64,000 nt of DNA from Lysobacterales bacterium (lineage in GTDB: Bacteria; Pseudomonadota; Gammaproteobacteria; Xanthomonadales; Xanthomonadaceae), in the NCBI GenBank assembly GCA_017302135.1, contig JAFLDZ010000002.1, positions 519,290 through 583,289 of the forward strand, written 5' to 3'. Every line of letters begins with the position of its first letter. Position 1 is the stretch's first letter. The position numbers were made by a program, and so were the translations under genes. Below, in pieces: positions 10,385-19,919 of the stretch. A model generated the notes under the pieces. That model had not been told where the DNA came from. It made no database searches and saw only the letters and a list, made by a program, of their open reading frames with translations.

Positions 10385-10413
10385 GGCGGGCCGTCCTCTT
10401 GGGACGGCCCGCC
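10385..10413 (-). terminator. Strong hairpin after the effector cassette
   Basis: A perfect 12-bp GC-rich stem (10385-10396 with 10402-10413) with a 5-nt loop lies 30 bp past the stop of the last cassette gene. There is no T-run after it on the minus strand, so it may be a transcript-end stabiliser rather than a classical intrinsic terminator. Confidence 0.6.
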
Positions 10414-10442
10414 CGGCTCTATCGACAGGCGGGTTGGGCGTC

Positions 10443-12737
10443 TCAACGGGCGCCGACGGCCACCTTGTTCTGCTCCTGCTGCTGGGTCTGATCGACCTGC
10501 TGCGCCTGTTGGACCGCCGGTTTGGTCGCTTCGGCCATCTTCGTGCTCTGGTCGACGCCCTGGCTCACCGCCTGGTTGTAGTCGATGTAGGAGTTCTTCG
10601 ACGCCGCGCTGGTCGGATCGCCCTGCACCGCCACCAGATAGTTCTGGCCATTCGGCGCGGACGTCTTGCTGATATGGTCGATGCTCTGCAGACCAGTCGC
10701 CTTGGCGTCCGCTGCGACGGACGCCGCCGCTTTCTCCATGTCTTCACGCGACTTGAAGCCACCGCCCGGACCCAACTGTTCCAGATTCGACAGGGCTTGT
10801 TGATACAGCTTGTTGTCGGGATGGTTGGGATTGGAAATCAGCGGCTTGTCGTTCTGGGTCGGCGGCTGCAGCGTGTCGTTGCTGGCAGGAACCTGTGGCT
10901 TGTCGCTGTTCGCGGCGGGAGTCTGCGGGTTGTCCGTGACATTGGCTGCCGGCACCTGCGGCTTCTCGGCAGTGGTCTCGGCAGGCGTCTGCGGCTTGTC
11001 CGTTGGCGCTGTCTGCTGTTGCCCGGGATAAATCCCCAACGCTGTCAACGTGTCCTTGCCGGCCTTGCCGTCGACTTCCAGACCTTTCTGCTCCTGATAC
11101 TTGCGCACTGCAGCTTCGGTCTGGTCGCCGAAGTAACCGGTGGTCGGCAACGGTTGACCCTGCGCATCGCGGACACCCGCATTGTTCAGCGCTTCCTGCA
11201 GGCCTTTCACGCCGTCGCCACGTTCCTCTTTGACCAGCAGCGTGTCGCTGGTGCTGCCGCTTTGGCCCCGGGGCGTCTGGCCGCCCTGGGTCTGACCGCC
11301 CTGGACCTGGGTGGGGTCGCCGCTCAGCGCACGATAGGCCTCGTCCGCACTCATGCCGCTCTTGATGTTCGCCTGGTACTGGCCGCGCATCTGGTCGAGC
11401 GCAGTGCCGACCTGGGCGGCCGTGATCGATGCGCTGTTGCCGGCCGAATCGCCGTCGTACACGCTGCGACCGGTCCGCGGATCGGCGACGCTCGCGAATT
11501 CGCGCGCCAGCGCGAGCTGCGCGCCTTGCAGGCCCGCCGCACCGTTGGTCTCGCCGGTGATGTAATCCTTCACCTGCGGACGTTTTTCGTCGACCAGGTA
11601 ATCGGCGAACATCCGCTCCTGCAACTGCGGCGTGAATTTGGCGTTGCGATCGATGCCAAGCGCGTTGACGCCTTCCTCGAACGTGCCGGGGATCATCTGA
11701 TATTTGCCGACCGCGAACAGACGGTCGGGATCGTCGCGGGGCAGATCCTGGCGACGCATCACTTCACCCACGGTCATCTGCGAGAAGTCGATCTGGGCGC
11801 CGTTCGCATCGCCTGCGCGGCCGCGGTTGTAGGAGCCGTAACCGCCCTCACCACTTGAGATCAGCGTGCCAAGAGGATTGGTCGAACCGAAGTCATTCGG
11901 GCCACCCGGAACCTGGTTGCCGGTCGGCTGTTGCACCGGCGCAGTCTCCCCGGGCTTCTGCTCGACAGGCGTCTGCTGCGGCGGCGTCTGCTGCTGGTCC
12001 GGTTTCAAACCGAGCGCAGTCAGCGTGTCGTTGCCGGCTTTGCCGTCGACTTCCAGACCTTTCTGTTCCTGGTACTTGCGAACCGCCGCTTCGGTCATGT
12101 CGCCGTAGTAGCCAGTGGTCGGCAACGGCTGGCCCTGCGCATCGCGGATGCCCGCGTTGTTCAGCGCTTCCTGCAGCGTCTTGATCGAATCGCCGCGCTC
12201 GCCGTGCTTCAGCACGCCGTCGGACATCGGATCGAGATTGGGGCTGGACACGGCCGCGCCATTGGACTGGATACGCCCGCTGGTGATGTCATTGATGTAG
12301 CGCTCGAAAACCGCTGGCGGCGCTTCGACGTGCGCATGAATGGAACCGGGGCTGCCGGTATCGCCCATCCGGCCGAGGGTCTGCCCATATTCGATGCGAC
12401 TACCGTTGGCCGGCTGGCTGCCTCGCTCCATGTGCAGCGCCTGGGCCAGCACCTTGCCGTTGTCGTCCACGATCTGCACGGTGTTCCATTCATCGTTCAA
12501 CGCGCGGATGGTGCCTGCGGCAGGCGCCGGAATGGTCGGCGGGTCGATGATGAAATCTTTCTTGACGTGCGCCGTATCGCGGTTGGCGGTGCGCACTTCC
12601 TCGAGTTCGCCGTCGATGGTCTGGTACTGGCGACCAGCCTCGCGGCCGCTGCTGGGATGATGCTTTTCAAGATCCTGATAGCTGTTGACCTGTTCGACCC
12701 GGTTGCCCACGCTCTCGGTGATGACGTAATTCGGCAT
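10443..12737 (-). CDS. XVIPCD type IV secretion effector: murein hydrolase with two PG-binding domains
   Basis: 764 residues, ATG at 12737 behind GGAGAG; the frame stays open further upstream but without a ribosome site. Order: an M23-like segment (GRMGDTGSPGS then HAHVE; the first metal-ligand motif of M23 is not evident), PG_binding_1 repeat, lysozyme-like domain with likely catalytic Glu297 in SSGEGGY and the FAVGKYQMIPGTF motif, a second nearly identical PG_binding_1 repeat, a Pro/Gln/Thr-rich linker, and a C-terminal XVIPCD (NPNHPDNKLY, GLQSIDHIS, YLVAVQGD) with a Gln-rich tail. The XVIPCD recruits effectors to the Xanthomonadales killing T4SS. It is the third gene of an effector-immunity-effector operon, 64 bp after the immunity gene. 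The secretion machinery is not in the window. Confidence 0.88.
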   Translation of the reverse strand: MPNYVITESVGNRVEQVNSYQDLEKHHPSSGREAGRQYQTIDGELEEVRTANRDTAHVKKDFIIDPPTIPAPAAGTIRALNDEWNTVQIVDDNGKVLAQALHMERGSQPANGSRIEYGQTLGRMGDTGSPGSIHAHVEAPPAVFERYINDITSGRIQSNGAAVSSPNLDPMSDGVLKHGERGDSIKTLQEALNNAGIRDAQGQPLPTTGYYGDMTEAAVRKYQEQKGLEVDGKAGNDTLTALGLKPDQQQTPPQQTPVEQKPGETAPVQQPTGNQVPGGPNDFGSTNPLGTLISSGEGGYGSYNRGRAGDANGAQIDFSQMTVGEVMRRQDLPRDDPDRLFAVGKYQMIPGTFEEGVNALGIDRNAKFTPQLQERMFADYLVDEKRPQVKDYITGETNGAAGLQGAQLALAREFASVADPRTGRSVYDGDSAGNSASITAAQVGTALDQMRGQYQANIKSGMSADEAYRALSGDPTQVQGGQTQGGQTPRGQSGSTSDTLLVKEERGDGVKGLQEALNNAGVRDAQGQPLPTTGYFGDQTEAAVRKYQEQKGLEVDGKAGKDTLTALGIYPGQQQTAPTDKPQTPAETTAEKPQVPAANVTDNPQTPAANSDKPQVPASNDTLQPPTQNDKPLISNPNHPDNKLYQQALSNLEQLGPGGGFKSREDMEKAAASVAADAKATGLQSIDHISKTSAPNGQNYLVAVQGDPTSAASKNSYIDYNQAVSQGVDQSTKMAEATKPAVQQAQQVDQTQQQEQNKVAVGAR

Positions 12738-12801
12738 GACGATCTCTCCTTGGTGTTCTGTTGATTGTTTGATCAGACAGTATGTGAATCGATTGGGGCG
12801 C

Positions 12802-13650
12802 TCAGGGCGCAGGTGCTTCGGGATCCTGGCTGAGATACCAGCAGTCGCCCTTGTCTTCGAAACGATAGGAATTGCCTTCCGACATGCCGTAGCGATAGCG
12901 GACAACGCGGACGGTGTCGTTTTCCTTGGCGATGTCGAGCGTCAGCGCCGAGGCATCGACCTTGCCTTCGCTGTTCACGAAGTGATAGCTGTTGCCCGCG
13001 TAATCGACGTTGAAATCGTCGTAGGCGCGGCCGTCGACGTACACCATCCGCGTGTGGTCGCCGCGGTCGTCCGAATACAGTTCGGCCACCTTCACCACCG
13101 GCGCGGTGAACGCGCGTTCGATGTTGTCGTCGGAGGAAAACGCTTTGAGGAAAGCATCGAAATCGCGCGACGGGCATGCGGTGGCTGCGGCCTTCGCGAC
13201 CGGCTCCAGCGCCGAGACATCCCATGACTTCACTGCGAACGTAGCTTCCTCGCCCGCGACGTTCCAGCGTTCGGAAGGTCCGTAAGCGGTCACCCGGATC
13301 CGCTTGCCTTCGGCAGCATTGGCGAAATGCATGACACAGTGGCCGTCGCCGCTGCAGCTCTCCACTTCCGGCAGCGCATCGCAGACCGGCGCTTCACCGC
13401 CGACGTTTTCCTGGCACATCGGGTCGCGCATCGGCAACCAGCCCGCATCGGTCAAGCGCTTGCGCAGATCCGCGTACGGCATCTCTTTGGTGAACGCGCC
13501 CTCCACCCCCGTCGCTGCGGTCGGCGAAGCTGATGCCACGGTTGCGGCGGCGGCTGGCGCTGCAGTCGCCGGTTCGGCCGCAGGTGCGGTCGGTTTACAG
13601 GCGGCTGCCAACAACATCAATGTCAGGATCGATGCACTTCGATAACGCAT
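12802..13650 (-). CDS. Putative periplasmic immunity lipoprotein (X-Tfi type)
   Basis: 282 residues, ATG at 13650 behind GAGGAAG. The N-terminus is a short basic stretch, a hydrophobic core and a lipobox (LLAAAC), followed by an Ala/Pro/Thr-rich linker, so a lipid-anchored periplasmic protein is expected. The rest is a soluble domain with four to six Cys and two similar strands ending YAGNSYHFVN and SEGNSYRFED. It sits between two XVIPCD murein hydrolases with gaps of about 65 bp on both sides. In X-Tfe/X-Tfi pairs the immunity protein is typically a lipoprotein that blocks the cognate enzyme in the periplasm. Which neighbour it neutralises cannot be read from the sequence; no named immunity fold was recognised. 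Confidence 0.7.
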   Translation of the reverse strand: MRYRSASILTLMLLAAACKPTAPAAEPATAAPAAAATVASASPTAATGVEGAFTKEMPYADLRKRLTDAGWLPMRDPMCQENVGGEAPVCDALPEVESCSGDGHCVMHFANAAEGKRIRVTAYGPSERWNVAGEEATFAVKSWDVSALEPVAKAAATACPSRDFDAFLKAFSSDDNIERAFTAPVVKVAELYSDDRGDHTRMVYVDGRAYDDFNVDYAGNSYHFVNSEGKVDASALTLDIAKENDTVRVVRYRYGMSEGNSYRFEDKGDCWYLSQDPEAPAP

Positions 13651-13715
13651 ACGTGCTTCCTCATCAAAAAAGAAAATAAAACGCCACGGATCAGAGCGGC
13701 GTCGCGGCGAAAAAA

Positions 13716-14744
13716 TCAAACGGCGCGCGCACGCTCCTGGCGCGGAGCGTCGGCATGCGGGTCTGGGACTGGATTGGTTTGCGGGGCGAGCGCGCCGAGC
13801 TGCGCCGTCGATGTCTCGATCGGCTGCGCAGCGAGTTGCGCGAGATTGAGCGGCAGCACCTTGTGCGAGACATCGCGCAGATCGCCCTGCACGGCGAACA
13901 CCGCACCCGCCGGGCCGGCAACCACGTGGTCGACGTGCGACATCCCGGCGGCTCTGGTTGCGACCATCATCGAGGCTGCCGCCTGCTGCCGTTCCTGGTC
14001 GCTGGACAGTCCGGGCACCGCCGACAGCGCTGCATACATGTCGCGATAGCGCGCATGCTCGGGATGATCCGGATGCGCGACCGAGGCGGCGACGACCGTC
14101 TTGCCGGCCGATGACTCCTGCATCTCGGGCCGTATGGCGGTCATGAGTTTGTCCAGACCATCGCCGTTGCGGCTGATGTCGTGGATGCGGTCGTAGTTGC
14201 TGACACCGTTGGCGTCGCGATAGGCGCGACCACCGGTCATGGCCTCGCGGGCGCTGTTGAAGCCGACGATGTGCGCGGCCTTGAGAAAGCCGGCGACGCG
14301 CCCGGGCTTTTCGTCCTCGCCCAGAAACCCTTGTTCCAACGCGCGCTGATGATGCTTCTCGGCGTTGAGTTTGAATGCGTTGTCCTGCAGATCCGGCGAG
14401 CGTTTGTAGGCGTCGAGATTGAGCCCGTTGTTCCAGTGGGAAGCGTCTTCGAGGAAGGCGGCCATGGCGCCGGATTTCGCCCACGCCCACTCGGATTTCT
14501 GCCCCGCCATCGCCTGGCCGAGCTTGTCCCTGTCGACGTAACCGGCTTCGGCGAGGAACTCCGCGCCGGCCTTGTAACGTCCGACGAATCCGAGACGATT
14601 CGTCGCGGCAAGATCGCCGCCGTGGCTTTCGCTCATCACGGTCGAGGCGATCAGCCTGCGGGTCATCGCGTCGTCCAATGTCGCGATATTCCCTTGTCGG
14701 TATTGCTCGGCAGTGGCCACTGCCTGTTGTCGAATATCAGCCAT
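13716..14744 (-). CDS. XVIPCD type IV secretion effector with lysozyme-like N-terminus
   Basis: 342 residues. The ATG at 14744 has GGAG seven bases upstream; a TTG one codon earlier is less well placed. The first about 200 residues look like a muramidase/lytic enzyme (SESHGGDLAATN with a likely catalytic Glu, then GFVGRYKAGAEFL), but the exact family was not identified. Residues about 225-325 form an XVIPCD (HPDHPEHARYRDMY, GMSHVDHVVA, AVFAVQGD), the signal for the antibacterial type IV secretion system. First gene of the leftward cassette. No second immunity gene is adjacent upstream, so the single lipoprotein downstream may protect against one or both effectors. Confidence 0.85.
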   Translation of the reverse strand: MADIRQQAVATAEQYRQGNIATLDDAMTRRLIASTVMSESHGGDLAATNRLGFVGRYKAGAEFLAEAGYVDRDKLGQAMAGQKSEWAWAKSGAMAAFLEDASHWNNGLNLDAYKRSPDLQDNAFKLNAEKHHQRALEQGFLGEDEKPGRVAGFLKAAHIVGFNSAREAMTGGRAYRDANGVSNYDRIHDISRNGDGLDKLMTAIRPEMQESSAGKTVVAASVAHPDHPEHARYRDMYAALSAVPGLSSDQERQQAAASMMVATRAAGMSHVDHVVAGPAGAVFAVQGDLRDVSHKVLPLNLAQLAAQPIETSTAQLGALAPQTNPVPDPHADAPRQERARAV

Positions 14745-15331
14745 CAAGCTGCTCCAAAAGGATATTCAACGAGTGTCGCTCAGCGGTGGTTATGCCTTAC
14801 GACATCGATTTTCCATGACAGGTCGGTTGCGGTAAAAAGGAAGTATCGGATTGCGCTTCGCCGAAACGGGTCGACTCCTCGATCGATGCATGGTTGCGCA
14901 CTGCAGGAGATGGATATGGCACGACACCGGGTGCAGCCGCGATCGGCATGGCGCAGAGCTGGCCGGCCGGCGAAGACGCTGTTTTCGACATCCTTGACGA
15001 TGCATATCCCATTCGAGTTCCCGATCTCCTGCCGCGTTGTTTCCGGGCGGCCAGCAGGGCCGCACAGCGGACACGATTCGGGTCAGGCTAGCAATTCCGG
15101 GCGAGAGAAGGAAGTGGCGCTCCCCGGGATCGGACGCCTCACTCTGGGAGCGCATTCGAATTAACGATAAATTTACCAAGCCACCTCTCGTCGACACGAG
15201 CGGAACCTACCCGGTCCACGTTGCACAGCACCGGCACCAGGACATGCGTGACCTGCCTTGCATGCGAAGGCTCCATGAGGCGGCCGTACCAGGCAGAGCC
15301 CGATTCGGCCTCGAGCAGTCAGTATCGACGA
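14745..15331. other. Intergenic region upstream of the effector cassette
   Basis: About 590 bp without a convincing gene. Open frames on both strands have poor, Arg-rich composition and no family signature. An AT-rich patch lies at 15160-15180. The cassette promoter should be near 14760-14850 but no clear elements were found. Confidence 0.5.
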
Positions 15332-15781
15332 TCAAATCAATGTCGCTTCGATCGTCACCGGCACCGCCAGCGCGCGCGAGATCACGCATCCGGCTTTTGC
15401 GGCGTTGGCGCTCTCGGCGAACTGTTCGGCGCTGATGCCCGGCACCGTCGCGCTGACGACCAGATGCACGCCGGTCACGGTCGGGCCCGGGTCCATCCCC
15501 GGCTCCATTGTCGCTTCGGCGCGGGTGTCGATGCGGGTCGGCGTGAAACCTGCGCGCCCCAGCACAGCCGACAGCGCCATGCTGAAACAGCCCGCATGCG
15601 CGGCCGCGAGCAGTTCTTCCGGATTGGTACCGCGCGTTTCAGGAGTGTTCCCGTCGCCGAAGCGGGTCTTGAACGAATAGTTCTGATCGGCGAACAGTCC
15701 GCTCTGCGGCGTGCTCATGACGCCCTTGCCGGTCTGGATATCGCCTTCCCAGCGCGCGGTCGCGATCCGTTTCAAAGCCAT
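15332..15781 (-). CDS. OsmC-family peroxiredoxin
   Basis: 149 residues, the usual length for OsmC/Ohr proteins, which reduce organic hydroperoxides in the cytoplasm with a pair of cysteines. The two expected cysteines are present: Cys65 in AAHAGCFSMAL and Cys132 in AAKAGCVISRAL. The N-terminus MALKRIATARWEG and the TNPEELLAAAHAGC block fit the OsmC branch rather than Ohr. Monocistronic; the 300 bp to the divergent EF-G-like gene at 16085 holds no other gene. Confidence 0.9.
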   Translation of the reverse strand: MALKRIATARWEGDIQTGKGVMSTPQSGLFADQNYSFKTRFGDGNTPETRGTNPEELLAAAHAGCFSMALSAVLGRAGFTPTRIDTRAEATMEPGMDPGPTVTGVHLVVSATVPGISAEQFAESANAAKAGCVISRALAVPVTIEATLI

Positions 15782-16084
15782 GACGACAACTCCTCATCAA
15801 CTGTTGAGCGGCCGAGTCTACGCGCTCGCCGCACCCTGGAAATGTGCCTGTGTGCGTGCCTTCGCATCAGCGGATGCAGCGCTGCGGTTGACCGAAGTCA
15901 AATACACGCATCGCCGTACCGCAATGCGTCTTGACCCGCGCGGCGGAAGTTCCGATCCTTGGCGGGCGTCCTCAGGACGTACCGCCATGACCGCCCGCCG
16001 AGCGCCTGCTCGGACGGCAGGCTTCCCGAACGCGGACAGCCATGACGGCTCACCCCAACGCCTTTCGCGAAAGGAGAGTCGCTC

Positions 16085-18148
16085 ATGTCGTACTCCACAG
16101 AACACATCCGCAATGTGGCCCTTGCAGGCCACCCCGGCGCCGGCAAAACTACCTTGTTCGAAGCCCTGCTGCATGCCGGCGGCGCAGTCCAGGCGGCAGG
16201 CACCATCGAACGCGGCAGCACGGTGTCCGATTTCGATGCCATCGAAAAAGAACGCGGACATTCCATCGACGCCGCCATCGCCAGCATCGACCACACTGCG
16301 CCCGGCCAACCGCTGATCCACGTCAATCTGATCGACACCCCCGGCTATCCGGATTTCCGCGGCCCCACGCTGTCGGCGCTGGCGGCGGTGGAAACGCTGG
16401 CGGTGGTGGTGGATGCCGACGCCGGCATCGGCTACGGCACGCGGCGGATGATGGAATACGGCCAGGCGCGCAAGCTCTGCCGGGTGCTCGTCGTCAACAA
16501 GATCGATCATGATCCCGGCAAGCTCGGCGCGCTGCTCGACGAGCTGCGCGAGACGTTCGGCAACGAAGTGTTGCCGCTGAATCTACCCGCCGACGGCGGC
16601 AAGGCGGTCATCGACTGCTTCGGCGAGCGTACCGGCGACAGCGATCTTGGCCCGGTCGACGACTGGCATCAGAGGATCATCGACCAGGTGGTCGAAATCA
16701 ACGAAGGCGTGATGGATCATTTCCTCGAAGTCGGCGAGGAAGGCCTGAGCGGCCAGGAACTCCACGATGCCTTCGAGCAGTGCCTGCGCGAAGGTCATCT
16801 GGTCCCGGTCTGTTTCGTTTCCGCGCGCACCGGCGTGGGCGTCAAGGAACTGCTGGATGTCGCAGAGAAACTGTTCCCGCATCCGGGCGAAGCCAATCCG
16901 CCGCCGTTCGTGAAGGGCGTGGGCGATACCGCAGCGCCGATCGTCTCGACGCCCGATGCCGCCGCGCATGTGATCGCCGATGTATTCAAGATCGTCAACG
17001 ATCCCTTCGTCGGCAAGCTCGGCATCTTCCGGGTCTACCAGGGCACGGTGAAAAAGGACACGCAGTTGTTCGTCGACGACGGCAAGAAGCCGTTCAAGGT
17101 CGCGCACCTGTTCAAGATGAAGGGCAAGGAGCACGTCGAAATCGCGCAGGCGATCCCCGGCGACATCGCCGCCGTGGCCAAGATCGACGAGCTACATTTC
17201 GACGCCGTACTGCACGACAGTCACGACGAGGACCAGATCCACCTCGCGCCGCTGGATTTCCCGAAGCCGATGTTCGGCCTTGCGGTAGTGGCCGCAAGCA
17301 AAGGCCATGAGCAGAAGCTGTCGATCGCGCTGCACAAACTGGCCGAGGAAGATCCGTGCTTCCACGTCGAGCATGAGATCGAGACCAACGAAACCGTCGT
17401 GCGCGGCCTCTCCGATCTGCACCTGCGCATCAATCTGCAGCGATTGAAGGACCGTTACGGCGTGGAGGTGACCAGCCGCCCGCCGCGCATCGCCTATCGC
17501 GAAACCGTCGCTGCGAACGCCGATGGCCATCACCGCCACAAGAAGCAGACCGGCGGTGCCGGCCAGTTCGGCGAAGTGTTCCTGCGCATCGAACCGCTGC
17601 CGCGCGGCACCGGCTTCGAGTTCCTGGACGAAGTGAAAGGCGGCACGATTCCCGGGCAATTCATGCCCGCTGTCGAGAAAGGCGTGCGCCAGGTGCTGGG
17701 CAGCGGCGCGGTCGCCGGCTACCCGATGCAGGACGTGCGCGTGATCGTCTACGACGGCAAGCATCATCCCGTGGACAGCAAGGAGGTCGCGTTCGTCGCC
17801 GCCGGCAAGAAGGCGTTCCTCGACGCGATCGCGAAAGCCAGACCGCAGGTGCTGGAACCCATCGTCGACCTGGAAGTCGCCGCGCCGGAATCGCATATGG
17901 GCGATATCAGCGGCGGGCTGTCGTCGAAGCGCGCGCGCATCAACGGCACCGATTCGGTACGTGGCGGCGAAATCCTGGTCAAAGCGCAGGTGCCGCTGTC
18001 GGAACTCGAAGGCTATGCGGCGGAGCTGAAATCGATCACTGCGGGTCGCGGCCGGTATTCGCTCGACTTCAGCCACTACGAGCCGGTGCCGTCGCAGGTG
18101 CAGAACCGACTGGTCGATGCCTACAAACCGAGGCATGAGGAAGACTAG
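16085..18148 (+). CDS. Elongation factor G-like GTPase (EF-G paralogue)
   Basis: 687 residues; AAAGGAGAG precedes the ATG. A translation-factor GTPase domain opens the protein: P-loop GHPGAGKTT, switch II DTPGYPDF and NKID. It is followed by the EF-G domains II-V (for example KGVRQVLGSGAVAGYP and SHMGDISGGLSSKR). It differs from housekeeping EF-G in its variant switch I and in lying outside a str operon, as do the EF-G-like paralogues of many proteobacteria whose role is less clear (ribosome recycling or stress). It converges on ssb, with a shared hairpin between them. Confidence 0.88.
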   Translation: MSYSTEHIRNVALAGHPGAGKTTLFEALLHAGGAVQAAGTIERGSTVSDFDAIEKERGHSIDAAIASIDHTAPGQPLIHVNLIDTPGYPDFRGPTLSALAAVETLAVVVDADAGIGYGTRRMMEYGQARKLCRVLVVNKIDHDPGKLGALLDELRETFGNEVLPLNLPADGGKAVIDCFGERTGDSDLGPVDDWHQRIIDQVVEINEGVMDHFLEVGEEGLSGQELHDAFEQCLREGHLVPVCFVSARTGVGVKELLDVAEKLFPHPGEANPPPFVKGVGDTAAPIVSTPDAAAHVIADVFKIVNDPFVGKLGIFRVYQGTVKKDTQLFVDDGKKPFKVAHLFKMKGKEHVEIAQAIPGDIAAVAKIDELHFDAVLHDSHDEDQIHLAPLDFPKPMFGLAVVAASKGHEQKLSIALHKLAEEDPCFHVEHEIETNETVVRGLSDLHLRINLQRLKDRYGVEVTSRPPRIAYRETVAANADGHHRHKKQTGGAGQFGEVFLRIEPLPRGTGFEFLDEVKGGTIPGQFMPAVEKGVRQVLGSGAVAGYPMQDVRVIVYDGKHHPVDSKEVAFVAAGKKAFLDAIAKARPQVLEPIVDLEVAAPESHMGDISGGLSSKRARINGTDSVRGGEILVKAQVPLSELEGYAAELKSITAGRGRYSLDFSHYEPVPSQVQNRLVDAYKPRHEED

Positions 18149-18181
18149 ACCGCACGACGCGTCATCGCGTGAGCAAAGAAA

Positions 18182-18209
18182 ATGGCAGGAAACCGGGGTT
18201 TCCTGCCAT
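18182..18209 (-). terminator. Intrinsic terminator for ssb
   Basis: A 13-bp inverted repeat (18182-18194 with 18197-18209, effective loop about 4 nt) is followed on the minus strand by TTTTCTTT. It lies 34 bp past the ssb stop and could also stop the convergent EF-G-like transcript. Confidence 0.85.
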
Positions 18210-18242
18210 CGTTCGGGAGCGAGCGTCGGGGTTGGACAGTTC

Positions 18243-18761
18243 TCAGAACGGAATATCGTCGTCCGAGAAATCGTCCATCGGCGGAGGGCTGCTCGCCGCC
18301 GGCTGTTGGCGCTGTCCGCCACCACCCGCACGCTGACCGCCGCCGTAGCTGCCACCACCACCTCCGCCGCTGCTCTCGCGCGGGGCACGTGCGGGGCGCT
18401 CGGCTCCGGCTCCGCCGCCGCCTTCGCCGCGACCGCCGAGCATCTGCATTTCGTCCGCGATGATGTCGGTGGTGTACTTCTCGACGCCATCCTGGCCGGT
18501 GTATTTGTCGTAGCGGATCGAGCCTTCGACGTAGACCTGGCTACCCTTGCGCAGGTACTCGCCGGCGATTTCGCCGAGCTTGCCGAAGAAGGTCACCCGG
18601 TGCCACTCGGTGCGCTCCTGGGTGTTGCCTTCTTTGTCCTTGCGGACCGAACTGGTCGCCAGACTGACTTTGGTGACGGCCATGCCGCCCTGGGTGTATT
18701 TGGTTTCGGGATCGTTGCCGAGGTTGCCGACCAGGATCACCTTGTTGACGCCGCGTGCCAT
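18243..18761 (-). CDS. ssb: Single-stranded DNA-binding protein
   Basis: 172 residues. The N-terminal OB fold ([49 protein letters not shown]) binds single-stranded DNA as a tetramer during replication, repair and recombination. A Gly/Gln-rich flexible linker leads to the acidic tip [10 protein letters not shown] that recruits partner proteins. Length and tip are typical for gammaproteobacterial SSB. Confidence 0.97.
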   Translation of the reverse strand: MARGVNKVILVGNLGNDPETKYTQGGMAVTKVSLATSSVRKDKEGNTQERTEWHRVTFFGKLGEIAGEYLRKGSQVYVEGSIRYDKYTGQDGVEKYTTDIIADEMQMLGGRGEGGGGAGAERPARAPRESSGGGGGGSYGGGQRAGGGGQRQQPAASSPPPMDDFSDDDIPF

Positions 18762-18919
18762 GAACAGTTTCCTGCTGAGTCGCCGGTATTGGCGATGAGC
18801 ATTGGATTATAGCCGGCCACCACCCGGGTATCGGTCTACTCCGCAAAGCCGTGTCGGAAATCTCCGAATCCACGAGGCCGGGCCTCTTATAATGCCCGTC
18901 TCACACGTCTGGACCCCCC

Positions 18920-19915
18920 ATGGAAGCGACTTCGGCGCCCGTTTCGCTCGACTTGCCTGCCATCCAGGCCCTCGCCGCCGGCGATATGGCCGCAGTCGAC
19001 GCCCTCATCCGTCGGCGCCTGGGCTCCGATGTCGCCCTCGTCAATCAGGTCGCCGAGCACATCATCGCCGCTGGCGGCAAACGCCTGCGCCCGATGCTGC
19101 TGCTGCTCGCAGCGCGGGCGCTCGGCCACAGCGGAGCGGATGCCCATCAGCTGGCTGCGGTGGTCGAATTCATCCATACCGCCACCCTGCTCCACGACGA
19201 TGTGGTCGACGAGTCCGACCTCCGCCGTGGCCGCAAGACCGCCAACGCCCTGTTCGGCAACGCCGCCAGCGTGCTGGTCGGCGATTTCCTCTACTCGCGC
19301 AGCTTCCAGCTGATGGTCGAACTGGAGCGGCTGCCGGTGATGAAGGTCCTCGCCGACACCACCAACGCGATCGCCGAGGGCGAAGTCCTGCAATTGCTGC
19401 ATATCCGCAACCCGGACACCGACGAATCGGCCTATCTCAAGGTGATCGAGCGCAAGACCGCAGTGCTGTTCGCCGCTGCGACCCGGCTCGGCGCTTTTCT
19501 CGCCGGCGCCGACGAGTCCGCGCAACAGCGGCTGCACAACTACGGCATGGCGCTGGGCTACGCGTTCCAGATCGCCGACGACGTGCTGGATTACAGCGCC
19601 GACGAAGCCACGCTGGGCAAGCATCTGGGCGACGACCTGGCCGAAGGCAAGGCGACGCTGCCGCTGATCCACGCGATCCAGCATTCCGATCCGGGCGTAC
19701 GCGAGCGCCTGCGCGCCATCGTCGAAGACGGCGATGTCGATGCGATGCCGGAAGTGCTGGCGGCGATCGATGCCACCGGAGGATTGGAGTACAGCCGTCG
19801 GCGCGCGGAAACCTACGCGGCTGCGGCCGAAGCGGCGCTGGACGGACTCGATGAGAACGACGCCGTTGCCGCCTTGCGCGGGCTGGCGCGCTACGCCGTG
19901 CGTCGCGACCACTGA
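18920..19915 (+). CDS. ispB: Polyprenyl (octaprenyl) diphosphate synthase
   Basis: 331 residues, trans-isoprenyl diphosphate synthase that builds the quinone side chain from IPP and an allylic starter. Both Asp-rich motifs are present: LLHDDVVDESDLRRG and IADDVLDY, along with GGKRLRP. The length and the solitary location next to housekeeping genes fit ispB; the exact chain length cannot be read. A small HHH gene follows after 4 bp. Confidence 0.92.
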   Translation: MEATSAPVSLDLPAIQALAAGDMAAVDALIRRRLGSDVALVNQVAEHIIAAGGKRLRPMLLLLAARALGHSGADAHQLAAVVEFIHTATLLHDDVVDESDLRRGRKTANALFGNAASVLVGDFLYSRSFQLMVELERLPVMKVLADTTNAIAEGEVLQLLHIRNPDTDESAYLKVIERKTAVLFAAATRLGAFLAGADESAQQRLHNYGMALGYAFQIADDVLDYSADEATLGKHLGDDLAEGKATLPLIHAIQHSDPGVRERLRAIVEDGDVDAMPEVLAAIDATGGLEYSRRRAETYAAAAEAALDGLDENDAVAALRGLARYAVRRDH

Positions 19916-19919
19916 CGCG

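Noticed and set aside
12738..12905. N-terminal extension of the large effector
   Set aside because: The extension lacks a ribosome site and reads back through the leader into the immunity gene end; the ATG at 12737 has GGAGAG.
13651..14490. N-terminal extension of the immunity lipoprotein
   Set aside because: The upstream part overlaps the first effector gene in another frame; the lipoprotein signal begins at 13650.
14790..15197. Possible 135-residue minus-strand gene
   Set aside because: Composition is Arg/Ser/Pro-rich with no hydrophobic or domain pattern; likely a chance frame.
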